Assembly (NCBI GenBank): GCA_946800325.1
Contig: OX326961.1
Span: forward strand, 9,402,655-9,466,654
Origin: Luzula sylvatica
Taxonomy: Eukaryota > Streptophyta > Magnoliopsida > Poales > Juncaceae
Length of the DNA stretch: 64,000 bases
Direction of reading: 5' to 3'
In this document: piece after piece, positions 24,109-38,242 of the stretch
Numbering within the stretch: the stretch's first letter is position 1
How the letters are laid out: the number at the start of each line of letters is the position of its first letter
The notes under the pieces: generated by a model
Database searches by the model: none
What the model was told of the DNA's origin: nothing
What the model saw: only the letters and a program-made list of their open reading frames with translations
Made by a program: the position numbers and the translations under genes

Positions 24109-27100
24109 GAATCGAAAAACAAACCTTCTTTGTGTTTGTAAAATTTGGTGAAAAGTTATGTAGTAAAAGATACGATACAAATGATCTAAAAACAAGTTAT
24201 TTGAACTCCTCAAAGCGTTAAAATCTTGTTTTGAATCGAAAAACAAACTTTCTTAGTGTTTGTGAAATTTGGTGAAAAGTTATGTAGTAAAAGATACGAT
24301 ACAAATGATCTAAAAACACGTTATTTGAACTCCTCAAAGCGTTAAAATCTTGTTTTGAATCTAAAAACAAACTTACTTAGTGTTTGTGAAATTTGGTGAA
24401 AAGTTATGTAGTAAAAGATACGATACAAATGATCTAAAAACACGTTATTTGAACTCCTCAAAGCGTTAAAATCTTGTTTTGAATCTAAAAACAAACTTTC
24501 TTAGTGTTTGTGAAATTTGGTGAAAAGTTATGTTGTAAAAGATACGATACAAATGATCTAAAAACACGTTATTTGAACTCCTCAAAGCGTTAAAATCTTG
24601 TTTTGAATCGAAAAACAAACTTTCTTAGTGTGTGTGAAATTTGGTGAAAAGTTATGTAGTAAAAGATACGATACAAATGATCTAAAAACAGGTTATTTGA
24701 ACTCCTCAAAGCGTTAAAATCTTGTTTTGAATCGAAAAACAAACTTTCTTAGTGTTTGTGAAATTTGGTGAAAAGTTATGTAGTAAAAGATACGATACAA
24801 ATGATCTAAAAACACGTTATTTGAACTCCTCAAAGCGTTAAAATCTTGTTTTGAATCGAAAAACAAACTTTCTTAGTGTTTGTGAAATTTGGTGAAAAGT
24901 TATGTAGTAAAAGATACGATACAAATGATCTAAAAACACGTTATTTGGACTCCTCAAAGCGTTAAAATCATGTTTTGAATCGAAAAACAAACTTTCTTAG
25001 TGTTTGTGAAATTTGGTGAAAAGTTATGTAGTAAAAGATACGATACAAATGATCTAAAAACACACGTTATTTCAACTCCTCAAAGCGTTAAAATCTTGTT
25101 TTGAATCGAAAAACAAACTTTCTTTGTGTTTGTGAAATTTGGTGAAAAGTTATGTAGTAAAAGATACGATACAAATGATCTAAAAACACGTTATTTGAAC
25201 TCCTCAAAGCGTTAAAATCTTGTTTTGAATCGAAAAACAAATTTTCTTAGTGTTTGTGAAATTTGGTGAAAAGTTACGTACTAAAAGATACGATACAAAT
25301 GATCTCAAAACACGTTATTTGAACTCCTGAAAGCGTTAAAATCTTGTATTGAATCGAAAAACAAAATTTCTTAGTGTTTGTGAAATTTGGTGAAAAGTTA
25401 GGTAGTAAAAGATACGATACAAATGATCTGAAAACCTGTTATTTGAACTCCTCAAAGCGTTAAAATCTTGTTTTGAATCGAAAAACAAACTTTCTTAGTG
25501 TTTGTGAAATTTGGTGAAAAGTTACGTAGTAAAAGATACGATACAAATGATCTAAAAACACGTTATTTGAACTCCTCAAAGCGTTAAAATCTTGTTTTGA
25601 ATCGAAAAACAAACTTTCTTAGTGTTTGTCAAATTTGGTGAAAAGTTACGTACTAAAAGATACGATTCAAATGATCTAAAAACACGTTATTTGAACTCCT
25701 CAAAGCGTTAAAATCTTGTTTTGAATCGAAAAACAAACTTTCTTAGTGTTTGTGAAATTTGGTGAAAAGTTATGTAGTAAAAGATACGATACAAATGATA
25801 TCAAAACACGTTATTTGAACTCCTCAAAGCGTTAAAATCATGTTTTGAATCGGAAAACAAACTTTCTTAGTGTTTGTGAAATTTGGTGAAAAGTTATGTA
25901 GTAAAAGATACGATACAAATGATCTAAAAACACGTTATTTCAACTCCTCAAAGCGTTAAAATCTTGTTTTGAATCGAAAAACAAATTTTCTTAGTGTTTG
26001 TGAAATTTGGTGAAAAGTTACGTACTAAAAGATACGATACAAATGATCTCAAAACACGTTATTTGAACTTCTCAAAGCGTTAAAATCTTGTTTTGAATCG
26101 AAAAACAAAATTTCTTAGTGTTTGTGAAATTTTGTGAAAAGTTATGTAGTAAAAGATACGATACAAATGATCTAAAAACACGTTATTTGAACTCCTCAAA
26201 GCGTTAAAATCTTGTTTTGAATCGAAAAACAAACTTTCTTAGTGTTTGTCAAATTTGGTGAAAAGTTACGTAGTAAAAGATACGATTCAAATGATCTAAA
26301 AACACGTCATTTCAACTCCTCAAACCGTTAAAATCTTGTTTTGAATCGAAAAACAAACTTTCTTAGTGTTTGTGAAATTTGGTGAAAAGTTAGGTAGTAA
26401 AAGATACGATACAAATGATCTAAAAACACGTTATTTGGACTCCTCAAAGCGTTAAAATCTTGTTTTGAATCGAAAAACAAACTTTCTTAGTGTTTGTCAA
26501 ATTTGGTGAAAAGTTACGTAGTAAAAGATACCATACAAATGATCTCAAAACACGTTATTTGAACTCCTCAAAGCGTTAAAATCTTGTTTTGAATCGAAAA
26601 ACAAACTTTCTTAGTGTTTGTGAAATTTGGTGAAAAGATACGTACTAAAAGATACGATACAAATGATCTCAAAACACGTTATTTGAACTCCTCAAGGCGT
26701 TAAAATCTTGTTTTGAATCGAAAAACAAAATTTCTTAGTGTTTGTGAAATTTGGTGAAAAGTTATGTAGTAAAAGATAGATACAAATGATCTAAAAACCT
26801 GTTATTTGAACTCCTCAAAGCGTTAAAATCTTGTTTTGAATCGAAAAACAAACTTTCTTAGTGTTTGTCAAATTTGGTGAAAAGTTACGTACTAAAAGAT
26901 ACGATACAAATGATCTCAAAACACGTTATTTGAACTCCTCAAAGCGTTAAAATCTTGTTTTGAATCGAAAAACAAACTTTCTTAGTGTTTGTGAAATTTG
27001 GTGAAAAGATAGGTAGTAAAAGATACGATACAAATGATCTAAAAACCTGTTATTTGAACTCCTCAAAGCGTTAAAATCTTGTTTTGAATCGAAAAACAAA

Positions 27101-28200
27101 CTTTCTTAGTGTTTGTGAAATTTGGTGAAAAGTTATGTAGTAAAAGATACGATACAAATGATCTAAAAACACGTTATTTCAACTCCTCAAAGCTTTAAAA
27201 TCTTGTTTTGAATCGAAAAACAAACCTTCTTAGTGTTTGTGAAATTTGGTGAAAAGTTACGTAGTAAAAGATACGATTCAAATGATCTAAAAACACGTTA
27301 TTTGAACTCCTCAAAGCGTTAAAATCTTGTTTTGAATCGAAAAACAAACTTTCTTAGTGTTTGTGAAATTTGGTGAAAAGTTATGTAGTAAAAGATACGA
27401 TACAAATGATCTAAAAACCTGTTATTTGAACTCCTCAAAGCGTTAAAATCTTGTTTTGAATCGAAAAACAAACTTTCTTAGTGTTTGTGAAATTTGGTGA
27501 AAAGTAATGAAGTAAAAGATACGATACAAATGATCTAAAAAACGTTATTTGAACTCCTCAAAGCGTTAAAATCTTGTTTTGAATCGAAAAACAAACTTTC
27601 TTAGTGTCTGTGAAATTTGGTGAAAAGTTATGTAGTAAAAGATACGATAAAAATGATCTAAAAACACGTTATTTCAACTCCTCAAAGCGTTAAAATCTTG
27701 TTTTGAATCGAAAAACAAACTTTCTTAGTGTTTGTGAAATTTGGTGAAAAGTTATGTAGTAAAAGATACGATACAAATGATCTAAAAACCTGTTTTTTGA
27801 ACTCCTCAAAGCGTTAAAATCTTGTTTTGAATCGAAAAACAAACTTTCTTAGTGTTTGTGAAATTTGGTGAAAAGTTATGTAGTAACAGATACGATACAA
27901 ATGATCTAAAAACACGTTATTTGAACTCCTCAAAGTGTTAAAATCTTGTTTTGAATCGAAAAACAAACTTTCTCAGTGTTTGTGAAATTTGGTGAAAAGT
28001 TACGTAGTAAAAGATACGATACAAATGATCTCAAAACACGTTATTTGAACGCCTCAAAGCGTTAAAATCTTGTTTTGAATCGAAAAACAAACTTTCTTAG
28101 TGTTTGTGAAATTTGGTGAAAAGTTATGTAGTAAAACATACGATACAAATGATGTAAAAACATGTTATTTGAACTCCTCAAAGCGTTAAAATCTTGTTTT
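24109..28200. repeat. HOR B, copy 1: 33-monomer unit, 4092 bp
   Basis: Markers at 25061 and 29153 (CACACGTT), 25421 and 29513 (GATCTGAAAACC), 25797 and 29889 (GATATC) and 26771 and 30863 (GATAGATAC) are all 4092 bp apart. Net length change is zero: one 126-bp monomer offsets two 123-bp monomers. The unit starts with CCTTCTTTG and AAATTTTGT-proximal changes, passes two AATCTAAAAAC monomers and a GTGTGTG monomer, and then carries a run closely matching the block D core. It ends with four block A-like monomers. Copy 1 differs from copy 2 at a few sites near its start, for example AACAAGTT for AACACGTT near 24192. Confidence 0.92.
28077..28200. repeat. 124-bp monomer with single AAACAT (likely precursor form)
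   Basis: This monomer has AAACATACG and GATGTAAAAAC like the 130-bp type, but AAACAT occurs only once. It also has CATGTTATTTG. It ends block B copy 1 and recurs at 32169-32292 at the end of copy 2. In each case it follows a CTCAG/ACGTAGT/GAACGCCTC monomer, the usual left neighbour of the 130-bp type. The simplest reading is that a G-to-C change created the direct repeat and the hexamer was then duplicated. Later loss of one AAACAT is also possible. Confidence 0.75.
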
Positions 28201-31200
28201 GAATCGAAAAACAAACCTTCTTTGTGTTTGTAAAATTTGGTGAAAAGTTATGTAGTAAAAGATACGATACAAATGATCTAAAAACACGTTATTCGAACTC
28301 CTCAAAGCGTTAAAATCTTGTTTTGAATCGAAAAACAAACTTTCTTAGTGTTTGTGAAATTTGGTGAAAAGTTATGTAGTAAAAGATACGATACAAATGA
28401 TCTAAAAACACGTTATTTGAACTCCTCAAAGCGTTAAAATCTTGTTTTGAATCTAAAAACAAACTTAGTTAGTGTTTGTGAAATTTGGTGAAAAGTTATG
28501 TAGTAAAAGATACGATACAAATGATCTAAAAACACGTTATTTGAACTCCTCAAAGCGTTAAAATCTTGTTTTGAATCTAAAAACAAACTTTCTTAGTGTT
28601 TGTGAAATTTGGTGAAAAGTTATGTTGTAAAAGATACGATACAAATGATCTAAAAACACGTTATTTGAACTCCTCAAAGCGTTAAAATCTTGTTTTGAAT
28701 CGAAAAACAAACTTTCTTAGTGTGTGTGAAATTTGGTGAAAAGTTATGTAGTAAAAGATACGATACAAATGATCTAAAAACACGTTATTTGAACTCCTCA
28801 AAGCGTTAAAATCTTGTTTTGAATCGAAAAACAAACTTTCTTAGTGTTTGTGAAATTTGGTGAAAAGTTATGTAGTAAAAGATACGATACAAATGATCTA
28901 AAAACACGTTATTTGAACTCCTCAAAGCGTTAAAATCTTGTTTTGAATCGAAAAACAAACTTTCTTAGTGTTTGTGAAATTTGGTGAAAAGTTATGTAGT
29001 AAAAGATACGATACAAATGATCTAAAAACACGTTATTTGGACTCCTCAAAGCGTTAAAATCATGTTTTGAATCGAAAAACAAACTTTCTTAGTGTTTGTG
29101 AAATTTGGTGAAAAGTTATGTAGTAAAAGATACGATACAAATGATCTAAAAACACACGTTATTTCAACTCCTCAAAGCGTTAAAATCTTGTTTTGAATCG
29201 AAAAACAAACTTTCTTTGTGTTTGTGAAATTTGGTGAAAAGTTATGTAGTAAAAGATACGATACAAATGATCTAAAAACACGTTATTTGAACTCCTCAAA
29301 GCGTTAAAATCTTGTTTTGAATCGAAAAACAAATTTTCTTAGTGTTTGTGAAATTTGGTGAAAAGTTACGTACTAAAAGATACGATACAAATGATCTCAA
29401 AACACGTTATTTGAACTCCTGAAAGCGTTAAAATCTTGTATTGAATCGAAAAACAAAATTTCTTAGTGTTTGTGAAATTTGGTGAAAAGTTAGGTAGTAA
29501 AAGATACGATACAAATGATCTGAAAACCTGTTATTTGAACTCCTCAAAGCGTTAAAATCTTGTTTTGAATCGAAAAACAAACTTTCTTAGTGTTTGTGAA
29601 ATTTGGTGAAAAGTTACGTAGTAAAAGATACGATACAAATGATCTAAAAACACGTTATTTGAACTCCTCAAAGCGTTAAAATCTTGTTTTGAATCGAAAA
29701 ACAAACTTTCTTAGTGTTTGTCAAATTTGGTGAAAAGTTACGTACTAAAAGATACGATTCAAATGATCTAAAAACACGTTATTTGAACTCCTCAAAGCGT
29801 TAAAATCTTGTTTTGAATCGAAAAACAAACTTTCTTAGTGTTTGTGAAATTTGGTGAAAAGTTATGTAGTAAAAGATACGATACAAATGATATCAAAACA
29901 CGTTATTTGAACTCCTCAAAGCGTTAAAATCATGTTTTGAATCGGAAAACAAACTTTCTTAGTGTTTGTGAAATTTGGTGAAAAGTTATGTAGTAAAAGA
30001 TACGATACAAATGATCTAAAAACACGTTATTTCAACTCCTCAAAGCGTTAAAATCTTGTTTTGAATCGAAAAACAAATTTTCTTAGTGTTTGTGAAATTT
30101 GGTGAAAAGTTACGTACTAAAAGATACGATACAAATGATCTCAAAACACGTTATTTGAACTTCTCAAAGCGTTAAAATCTTGTTTTGAATCGAAAAACAA
30201 AATTTCTTAGTGTTTGTGAAATTTTGTGAAAAGTTATGTAGTAAAAGATACGATACAAATGATCTAAAAACACGTTATTTGAACTCCTCAAAGCGTTAAA
30301 ATCTTGTTTTGAATCGAAAAACAAACTTTCTTAGTGTTTGTCAAATTTGGTGAAAAGTTACGTAGTAAAAGATACGATTCAAATGATCTAAAAACACGTC
30401 ATTTCAACTCCTCAAACCGTTAAAATCTTGTTTTGAATCGAAAAACAAACTTTCTTAGTGTTTGTGAAATTTGGTGAAAAGTTAGGTAGTAAAAGATACG
30501 ATACAAATGATCTAAAAACACGTTATTTGGACTCCTCAAAGCGTTAAAATCTTGTTTTGAATCGAAAAACAAACTTTCTTAGTGTTTGTCAAATTTGGTG
30601 AAAAGTTACGTAGTAAAAGATACCATACAAATGATCTCAAAACACGTTATTTGAACTCCTCAAAGCGTTAAAATCTTGTTTTGAATCGAAAAACAAACTT
30701 TCTTAGTGTTTGTGAAATTTGGTGAAAAGATACGTACTAAAAGATACGATACAAATGATCTCAAAACACGTTATTTGAACTCCTCAAGGCGTTAAAATCT
30801 TGTTTTGAATCGAAAAACAAAATTTCTTAGTGTTTGTGAAATTTGGTGAAAAGTTATGTAGTAAAAGATAGATACAAATGATCTAAAAACCTGTTATTTG
30901 AACTCCTCAAAGCGTTAAAATCTTGTTTTGAATCGAAAAACAAACTTTCTTAGTGTTTGTCAAATTTGGTGAAAAGTTACGTACTAAAAGATACGATACA
31001 AATGATCTCAAAACACGTTATTTGAACTCCTCAAAGCGTTAAAATCTTGTTTTGAATCGAAAAACAAACTTTCTTAGTGTTTGTGAAATTTGGTGAAAAG
31101 ATAGGTAGTAAAAGATACGATACAAATGATCTAAAAACCTGTTATTTGAACTCCTCAAAGCGTTAAAATCTTGTTTTGAATCGAAAAACAAACTTTCTTA

Positions 31201-32292
31201 GTGTTTGTGAAATTTGGTGAAAAGTTATGTAGTAAAAGATACGATACAAATGATCTAAAAACACGTTATTTCAACTCCTCAAAGCTTTAAAATCTTGTTT
31301 TGAATCGAAAAACAAACCTTCTTAGTGTTTGTGAAATTTGGTGAAAAGTTACGTAGTAAAAGATACGATTCAAATGATCTAAAAACACGTTATTTGAACT
31401 CCTCAAAGCGTTAAAATCTTGTTTTGAATCGAAAAACAAACTTTCTTAGTGTTTGTGAAATTTGGTGAAAAGTTATGTAGTAAAAGATACGATACAAATG
31501 ATCTAAAAACCTGTTATTTGAACTCCTCAAAGCGTTAAAATCTTGTTTTGAATCGAAAAACAAACTTTCTTAGTGTTTGTGAAATTTGGTGAAAAGTAAT
31601 GAAGTAAAAGATACGATACAAATGATCTAAAAAACGTTATTTGAACTCCTCAAAGCGTTAAAATCTTGTTTTGAATCGAAAAACAAACTTTCTTAGTGTC
31701 TGTGAAATTTGGTGAAAAGTTATGTAGTAAAAGATACGATAAAAATGATCTAAAAACACGTTATTTCAACTCCTCAAAGCGTTAAAATCTTGTTTTGAAT
31801 CGAAAAACAAACTTTCTTAGTGTTTGTGAAATTTGGTGAAAAGTTATGTAGTAAAAGATACGATACAAATGATCTAAAAACCTGTTTTTTGAACTCCTCA
31901 AAGCGTTAAAATCTTGTTTTGAATCGAAAAACAAACTTTCTTAGTGTTTGTGAAATTTGGTGAAAAGTTATGTAGTAACAGATACGATACAAATGATCTA
32001 AAAACACGTTATTTGAACTCCTCAAAGTGTTAAAATCTTGTTTTGAATCGAAAAACAAACTTTCTCAGTGTTTGTGAAATTTGGTGAAAAGTTACGTAGT
32101 AAAATATACGATACAAATGATCTCAAAACACGTTATTTGAACGCCTCAAAGCGTTAAAATCTTGTTTTGAATCGAAAAACAAACTTTCTTAGTGTTTGTG
32201 AAATTTGGTGAAAAGTTATGTAGTAAAACATACGATACAAATGATGTAAAAACATGTTATTTGAACTCCTCAAAGCGTTAAAATCTTGTTTT
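28201..32292. repeat. HOR B, copy 2: 33-monomer unit, 4092 bp
   Basis: It repeats copy 1 monomer for monomer. Sites unique to block B are shared by both copies: GATAGATAC (a 1-bp deletion), AATCGGAAAAC, GATACCATAC, GTAATGAAGT and CTCCTGAAAGCG. The two units were therefore homogenised together, separately from block D. I noticed one private change near its right end, AAAATATACG near 32101. Confidence 0.92.
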
Positions 32293-33284
32293 GAATCGAA
32301 AAACAAACCTTCTTTGTGTTTGTAAAATTTGGTGAAAAGTTATGTAGTAAAAGATACGATACAAATGATCTAAAAACACGTTATTCGAACTCCTCAAAGC
32401 GTTAAAATCTTGTTTTGAATCGAAAAACAAACTTTCTTAGTGTTTGTGAAATTTGGTGAAAAGTTATGTAGTAAAAGATACGATACAAATGATCTAAAAA
32501 CACGTTATTTGAACTCCTCAAAGCGTTAAAATCTTGTTTTGAATCTAAAAACAAACTTAGTTAGTGTTTGTGAAATTTGGTGAAAAGTTATGTAGTAAAA
32601 GATACGATACAAATGATCTAAAAACACGTTATTTGAACTCCTCAAAGCGTTAAAATCTTGTTTTGAATCTAAAAACAAACTTTCTTAGTGTTTGTGAAAT
32701 TTGGTGAAAAGTTATGTTGTAAAAGATACGATACAAATGATCTAAAAACACGTTATTTGAACTCCTCAAAGCGTTAAAATCTTGTTTTGAATCGAAAAAC
32801 AAACTTTCTTAGTGTGTGTGAAATTTGGTGAAAAGTTATGTAGTAAAAGATACGATACAAATGATCTAAAAACACGTTATTTGAACTCCTCAAAGCGTTA
32901 AAATCTTGTTTTGAATCGAAAAACAAACTTTCTTAGTGTTTGTGAAATTTGGTGAAAAGTTATGTAGTAAAAGATACGATACAAATGATCTAAAAACACG
33001 TTATTTGGACTCCTCAAAGTGTGAAAATCTTGTTTTGAATCGAAAAACAAACTTTCTTAGTGTTTGTGAAATTTGGTGAAAAGTTACGTAGTAAAAGATA
33101 CGATACAAATGATCTCAAAACACGTTATTTCAACTCCTCAAAGCGTTAAAATCATGTTTTGAATCGAAAAACAAACTTTCTTAGTGTTTGTGAAATTTGG
33201 TGAAAAGTTATGTAGTAAAAGATACGATACAAATGATCTAAAAACACGTTATTTGAACTCCTCAAAGCGTTAAAATCTTGTTTT
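32293..33284. repeat. B-to-C transition (8 monomers)
   Basis: The first five monomers (32293-32912) continue the 4092-bp register of block B, through the two AATCTAAAAAC monomers, TATGTTGT and GTGTGTG. The monomer at 32913 then reads TTTGGAC with GTGTGAAAATC and the array switches to block C order. Compared with the next C unit, this stretch is one monomer short between the TTTGGAC site (33006) and the GGAGAAAAG site (33321). The monomer at 33161-33284 looks like a fusion of the two monomers at 35516 and 35640. Confidence 0.82.
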
Positions 33285-35763
33285 GAATCGAAAAACAAAC
33301 CTTCTTAGTGTTTGTGAAATTTGGAGAAAAGTTATGTAGTAAAAGATACGATACAAATGATCTAAAAACACGTTATTTGAACTCCTCAAAGCGTTAAAAT
33401 CTTGTTTTGAATCGAAAAACAAACTTTCTTAGTGTTTGTGAAATTTGGTGAAAAGTTATGTAGTAAAAGATACGATACAAATGATCTAAAAACCTGTTTT
33501 TTGAACTCCTCAAAGCGTTAAAATCTTGTTTTGAATCGAAAAACAAACTTTCTTAGTGTTTGTGAAATTTGGTGAAAAGGTATGTAGTAAAAGATACGAT
33601 ACAAATGATCTAAAAACACGTTATTTGAACTCCTCAAAGCGTTAAAATCTTGTTTTGAATCGAAAAACAAACTTTCTTAGTGTTTGTGAAATTTGGTGAA
33701 AAGTTATGTAGTAAAAGATACGATACAAATGATCTAAAAACACGTTATTTGAACTCCTCAAAGCGTTAAAATCTTGTTTTGAATCTAAAAACAAACTTAG
33801 TTAGTGTTTGTGAAATTTGGTGAAAAGTTATGTAGTAAAAGATACGATACAAACGATCTAAAAACACGTTATTTGAACTCCTCAAAGCGTTAAAATCTTG
33901 TTTTGAATCTAAAAACAAACTTTCTTAGTGTTTGTGAAATTTGGTGAAAAGTTATGTTGTAAAAGATACGATACAAATGATCTAAAAACACGTTATTTGA
34001 ACTCCTCAAAGCGTTAAAATCTTGTTTTGAATCGAAAAACAAACTTTCTTAGTGTGTGTGAAATTTGGTGAAAAGTTATGTAGTAAAAGATACGATACAA
34101 ATGATCTAAAAACACGTTATTTGAACTCCTCAAAGCGTTAAAATCTTGTTTTGAATCGAAAAACAAAATTTCTTAGTGTTTGTGAAATTTGGTGAAAAGT
34201 TATGTAGTAAAAGATACGATACAAATGATCTAAAAACCTGTTTTTTGAACTCCTCAAAGCGTTAAAATCTTGTTTTGAATCGAAAAACAAACTTTCTTAG
34301 TGTTTGTGAAATTTGGTGAAAAGTTATGTAGTAAAAGATACGATACAAATGATCTAAAAACACGTTATTTCAACTCCTCAAAGCGTTAAAATCTTGTTTT
34401 GAATCGAAAAACAAACCTTCTTAGTGTTTGTGAAATTTGGTGAAAAGTTATGTAGTAAAAGATACGATACAAATGATCTAAAAACACGTTATTTGAACTC
34501 CTCAAAGCGTTAAAATCTTGTTTTGAATCGAAAAACAAACTTTCTTAGTGTTTGTGAAATTTGGTGAAAAGTTATGTAGTAAAAGATACGATACAAATGA
34601 TCTAAAACACGTTATTTGAACTCCTCAAAGCGTTAAAATCTTGTTTTGAATCGAAAAACAAACTTTCTTAGTGTTTGTGAAATTTGGTGAAAAGTTATGT
34701 AGTAACAGATACGATACAAATGATCTAAAAACACGTTATTTGAACTCCTCAAAGCGTTAAAATCTTGTTTTGAATCTAAAAACAAACTTAGTTAGTGTTT
34801 GTGAAATTTGGTGAAAAGTTATGTAGTAAAAGATACGATACAAATGATCTAAAAACACGTTATTTGAACTCCTCAAAGCGTTAAAATCTTGTTTTGAATC
34901 TAAAAACAAACTTTCTTAGTGTTTGTGAAATTTGGTGAAAAGTTATGTTGTAAAAGATACGATACAAATGATCTAAAAACACGTTATTTGAACTCCTCAA
35001 AGCGTTAAAATCTTGTTTTGAATCGAAAAACAAACTTTCTTAGTGTGTGTGAAATTTGGTGAAAAGTTATGTAGTAAAAGATACGATACAAATGATCTAA
35101 AAACACGTTATTTGAACTCCTCAAAGCGTTAAAATCTTGTTTTGAATCGAAAAACAAACTTTCTTAGTGTTTGTGAAATTTGGTGAAAAGTTATGTAGTA
35201 AAAGATACGATACAAATGATCTAAAAACACGTTATTTGAACACCTCAAAGCGTTAAAATCTTGTTTTGAATCGAAAAACAAACTTTCTTAGTGTTTGTGA
35301 AATTTGGTGAAAAGTTATGTAGTAAAAGATACGATACAAATGATCTAAAAACACGTTATTTGGACTCCTCAAAGCGTGAAAATCTTGTTTTGAATCGAAA
35401 AACAAACTTTCTTAGTGTTTGTGAAATTTGGTGAAAAGTTACGTAGTAAAAGATACGATACAAATGATCTCAAAACACGTTATTTCAACTCCTCAAAGCG
35501 TTAAAATCATGTTTTGAATCGAAAAACAAACTTTCTTAGTGTTTGTGAAATTTGGTGAAAAGTTATGTAGTAAAAGATACGATACAAATGATCTAAAAAC
35601 ACGTTATTTCAACTCCTCAAATCGTTAAAATCTTGTTTTGAATCGAAAAACAAACTTTCTTTGTGTTTGTAAAATTTGGTGAAAAGTTATGTAGTAAAAG
35701 ATACGATACAAATGATCTAAAAACACGTTATTTGAACTCCTCAAAGCGTTAAAATCTTGTTTT
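33285..35763. repeat. HOR C, copy 1: 20-monomer unit, 2479 bp
   Basis: Markers GGAGAAAAG (33321, 35800, 38279), GTGAAAAGG (33571, 36050, 38529) and AATCTAAAAAC with ACTTAGTTAG (33781 and 36260; 34772 and 37251) all recur at 2479 bp. The length is 20 x 124 minus 1, because one monomer reads GATCTAAAACACG. The AATCTAAAAAC monomer, TATGTTGT monomer and GTGTGTG monomer occur twice per unit, 991 bp apart, which shows an older internal duplication. Confidence 0.92.
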
Positions 35764-38242
35764 GAATCGAAAAACAAACCTTCTTAGTGTTTGTGAAATT
35801 TGGAGAAAAGTTATGTAGTAAAAGATACGATACAAATGATCTAAAAACACGTTATTTGAACTCCTCAAAGCGTTAAAATCTTGTTTTGAATCGAAAAACA
35901 AACTTTCTTAGTGTTTGTGAAATTTGGTGAAAAGTTATGTAGTAAAAGATACGATACAAATGATCTAAAAACCTGTTTTTTGAACTCCTCAAAGCGTTAA
36001 AATCTTGTTTTGAATCGAAAAACAAACTTTCTTAGTGTTTGTGAAATTTGGTGAAAAGGTATGTAGTAAAAGATACGATACAAATGATCTAAAAACACGT
36101 TATTTGAACTCCTCAAAGCGTTAAAATCTTGTTTTGAATCGAAAAACAAACTTTCTTAGTGTTTGTGAAATTTGGTGAAAAGTTATGTAGTAAAAGATAC
36201 GATACAAATGATCTAAAAACACGTTATTTGAACTCCTCAAAGCGTTAAAATCTTGTTTTGAATCTAAAAACAAACTTAGTTAGTGTTTGTGAAATTTGGT
36301 GAAAAGTTATGTAGTAAAAGATACGATACAAACGATCTAAAAACACGTTATTTGAACTCCTCAAAGCGTTAAAATCTTGTTTTGAATCTAAAAACAAACT
36401 TTCTTAGTGTTTGTGAAATTTGGTGAAAAGTTATGTTGTAAAAGATACGATACAAATGATCTAAAAACACGTTATTTGAACTCCTCAAAGCGTTAAAATC
36501 TTGTTTTGAATCGAAAAACAAACTTTCTTAGTGTGTGTGAAATTTGGTGAAAAGTTATGTAGTAAAAGATACGATACAAATGATCTAAAAACACGTTATT
36601 TGAACTCCTCAAAGCGTTAAAATCTTGTTTTGAATCGAAAAACAAAATTTCTTAGTGTTTGTGAAATTTGGTGAAAAGTTATGTAGTAAAAGATACGATA
36701 CAAATGATCTAAAAACCTGTTTTTTGAACTCCTCAAAGCGTTAAAATCTTGTTTTGAATCGAAAAACAAACTTTCTTAGTGTTTGTGAAATTTGGTGAAA
36801 AGTTATGTAGTAAAAGATACGATACAAATGATCTAAAAACACGTTATTTCAACTCCTCAAAGCGTTAAAATCTTGTTTTGAATCGAAAAACAAACCTTCT
36901 TAGTGTTTGTGAAATTTGGTGAAAAGTTATGTAGTAAAAGATACGATACAAATGATCTAAAAACACGTTATTTGAACTCCTCAAAGCGTTAAAATCTTGT
37001 TTTGAATCGAAAAACAAACTTTCTTAGTGTTTGTGAAATTTGGTGAAAAGTTATGTAGTAAAAGATACGATACAAATGATCTAAAACACGTTATTTGAAC
37101 TCCTCAAAGCGTTAAAATCTTGTTTTGAATCGAAAAACAAACTTTCTTAGTGTTTGTGAAATTTGGTGAAAAGTTATGTAGTAACAGATACGATACAAAT
37201 GATCTAAAAACACGTTATTTGAACTCCTCAAAGCGTTAAAATCTTGTTTTGAATCTAAAAACAAACTTAGTTAGTGTTTGTGAAATTTGGTGAAAAGTTA
37301 TGTAGTAAAAGATACGATACAAATGATCTAAAAACACGTTATTTGAACTCCTCAAAGCGTTAAAATCTTGTTTTGAATCTAAAAACAAACTTTCTTAGTG
37401 TTTGTGAAATTTGGTGAAAAGTTATGTTGTAAAAGATACGATACAAATGATCTAAAAACACGTTATTTGAACTCCTCAAAGCGTTAAAATCTTGTTTTGA
37501 ATCGAAAAACAAACTTTCTTAGTGTGTGTGAAATTTGGTGAAAAGTTATGTAGTAAAAGATACGATACAAATGATCTAAAAACACGTTATTTGAACTCCT
37601 CAAAGCGTTAAAATCTTGTTTTGAATCGAAAAACAAACTTTCTTAGTGTTTGTGAAATTTGGTGAAAAGTTATGTAGTAAAAGATACGATACAAATGATC
37701 TAAAAACACGTTATTTGAACACCTCAAAGCGTTAAAATCTTGTTTTGAATCGAAAAACAAACTTTCTTAGTGTTTGTGAAATTTGGTGAAAAGTTATGTA
37801 GTAAAAGATACGATACAAATGATCTAAAAACACGTTATTTGGACTCCTCAAAGCGTGAAAATCTTGTTTTGAATCGAAAAACAAACTTTCTTAGTGTTTG
37901 TGAAATTTGGTGAAAAGTTACGTAGTAAAAGATACGATACAAATGATCTCAAAACACGTTATTTCAACTCCTCAAAGCGTTAAAATCATGTTTTGAATCG
38001 AAAAACAAACTTTCTTAGTGTTTGTGAAATTTGGTGAAAAGTTATGTAGTAAAAGATACGATACAAATGATCTAAAAACACGTTATTTCAACTCCTCAAA
38101 TCGTTAAAATCTTGTTTTGAATCGAAAAACAAACTTTCTTTGTGTTTGTAAAATTTGGTGAAAAGTTATGTAGTAAAAGATACGATACAAATGATCTAAA
38201 AACACGTTATTTGAACTCCTCAAAGCGTTAAAATCTTGTTTT
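35764..38242. repeat. HOR C, copy 2: 20-monomer unit, 2479 bp
   Basis: It repeats copy 1 in the same order. The GAACACCTC monomer, the TTTGGAC/GCGTGAAAATC monomer at about 37800 and the AAATCGTT monomer match those at 35250-35620. I saw no marker difference from the neighbouring C sequence, so these units look very recently homogenised, or are an assembly repeat that needs checking. Confidence 0.92.
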
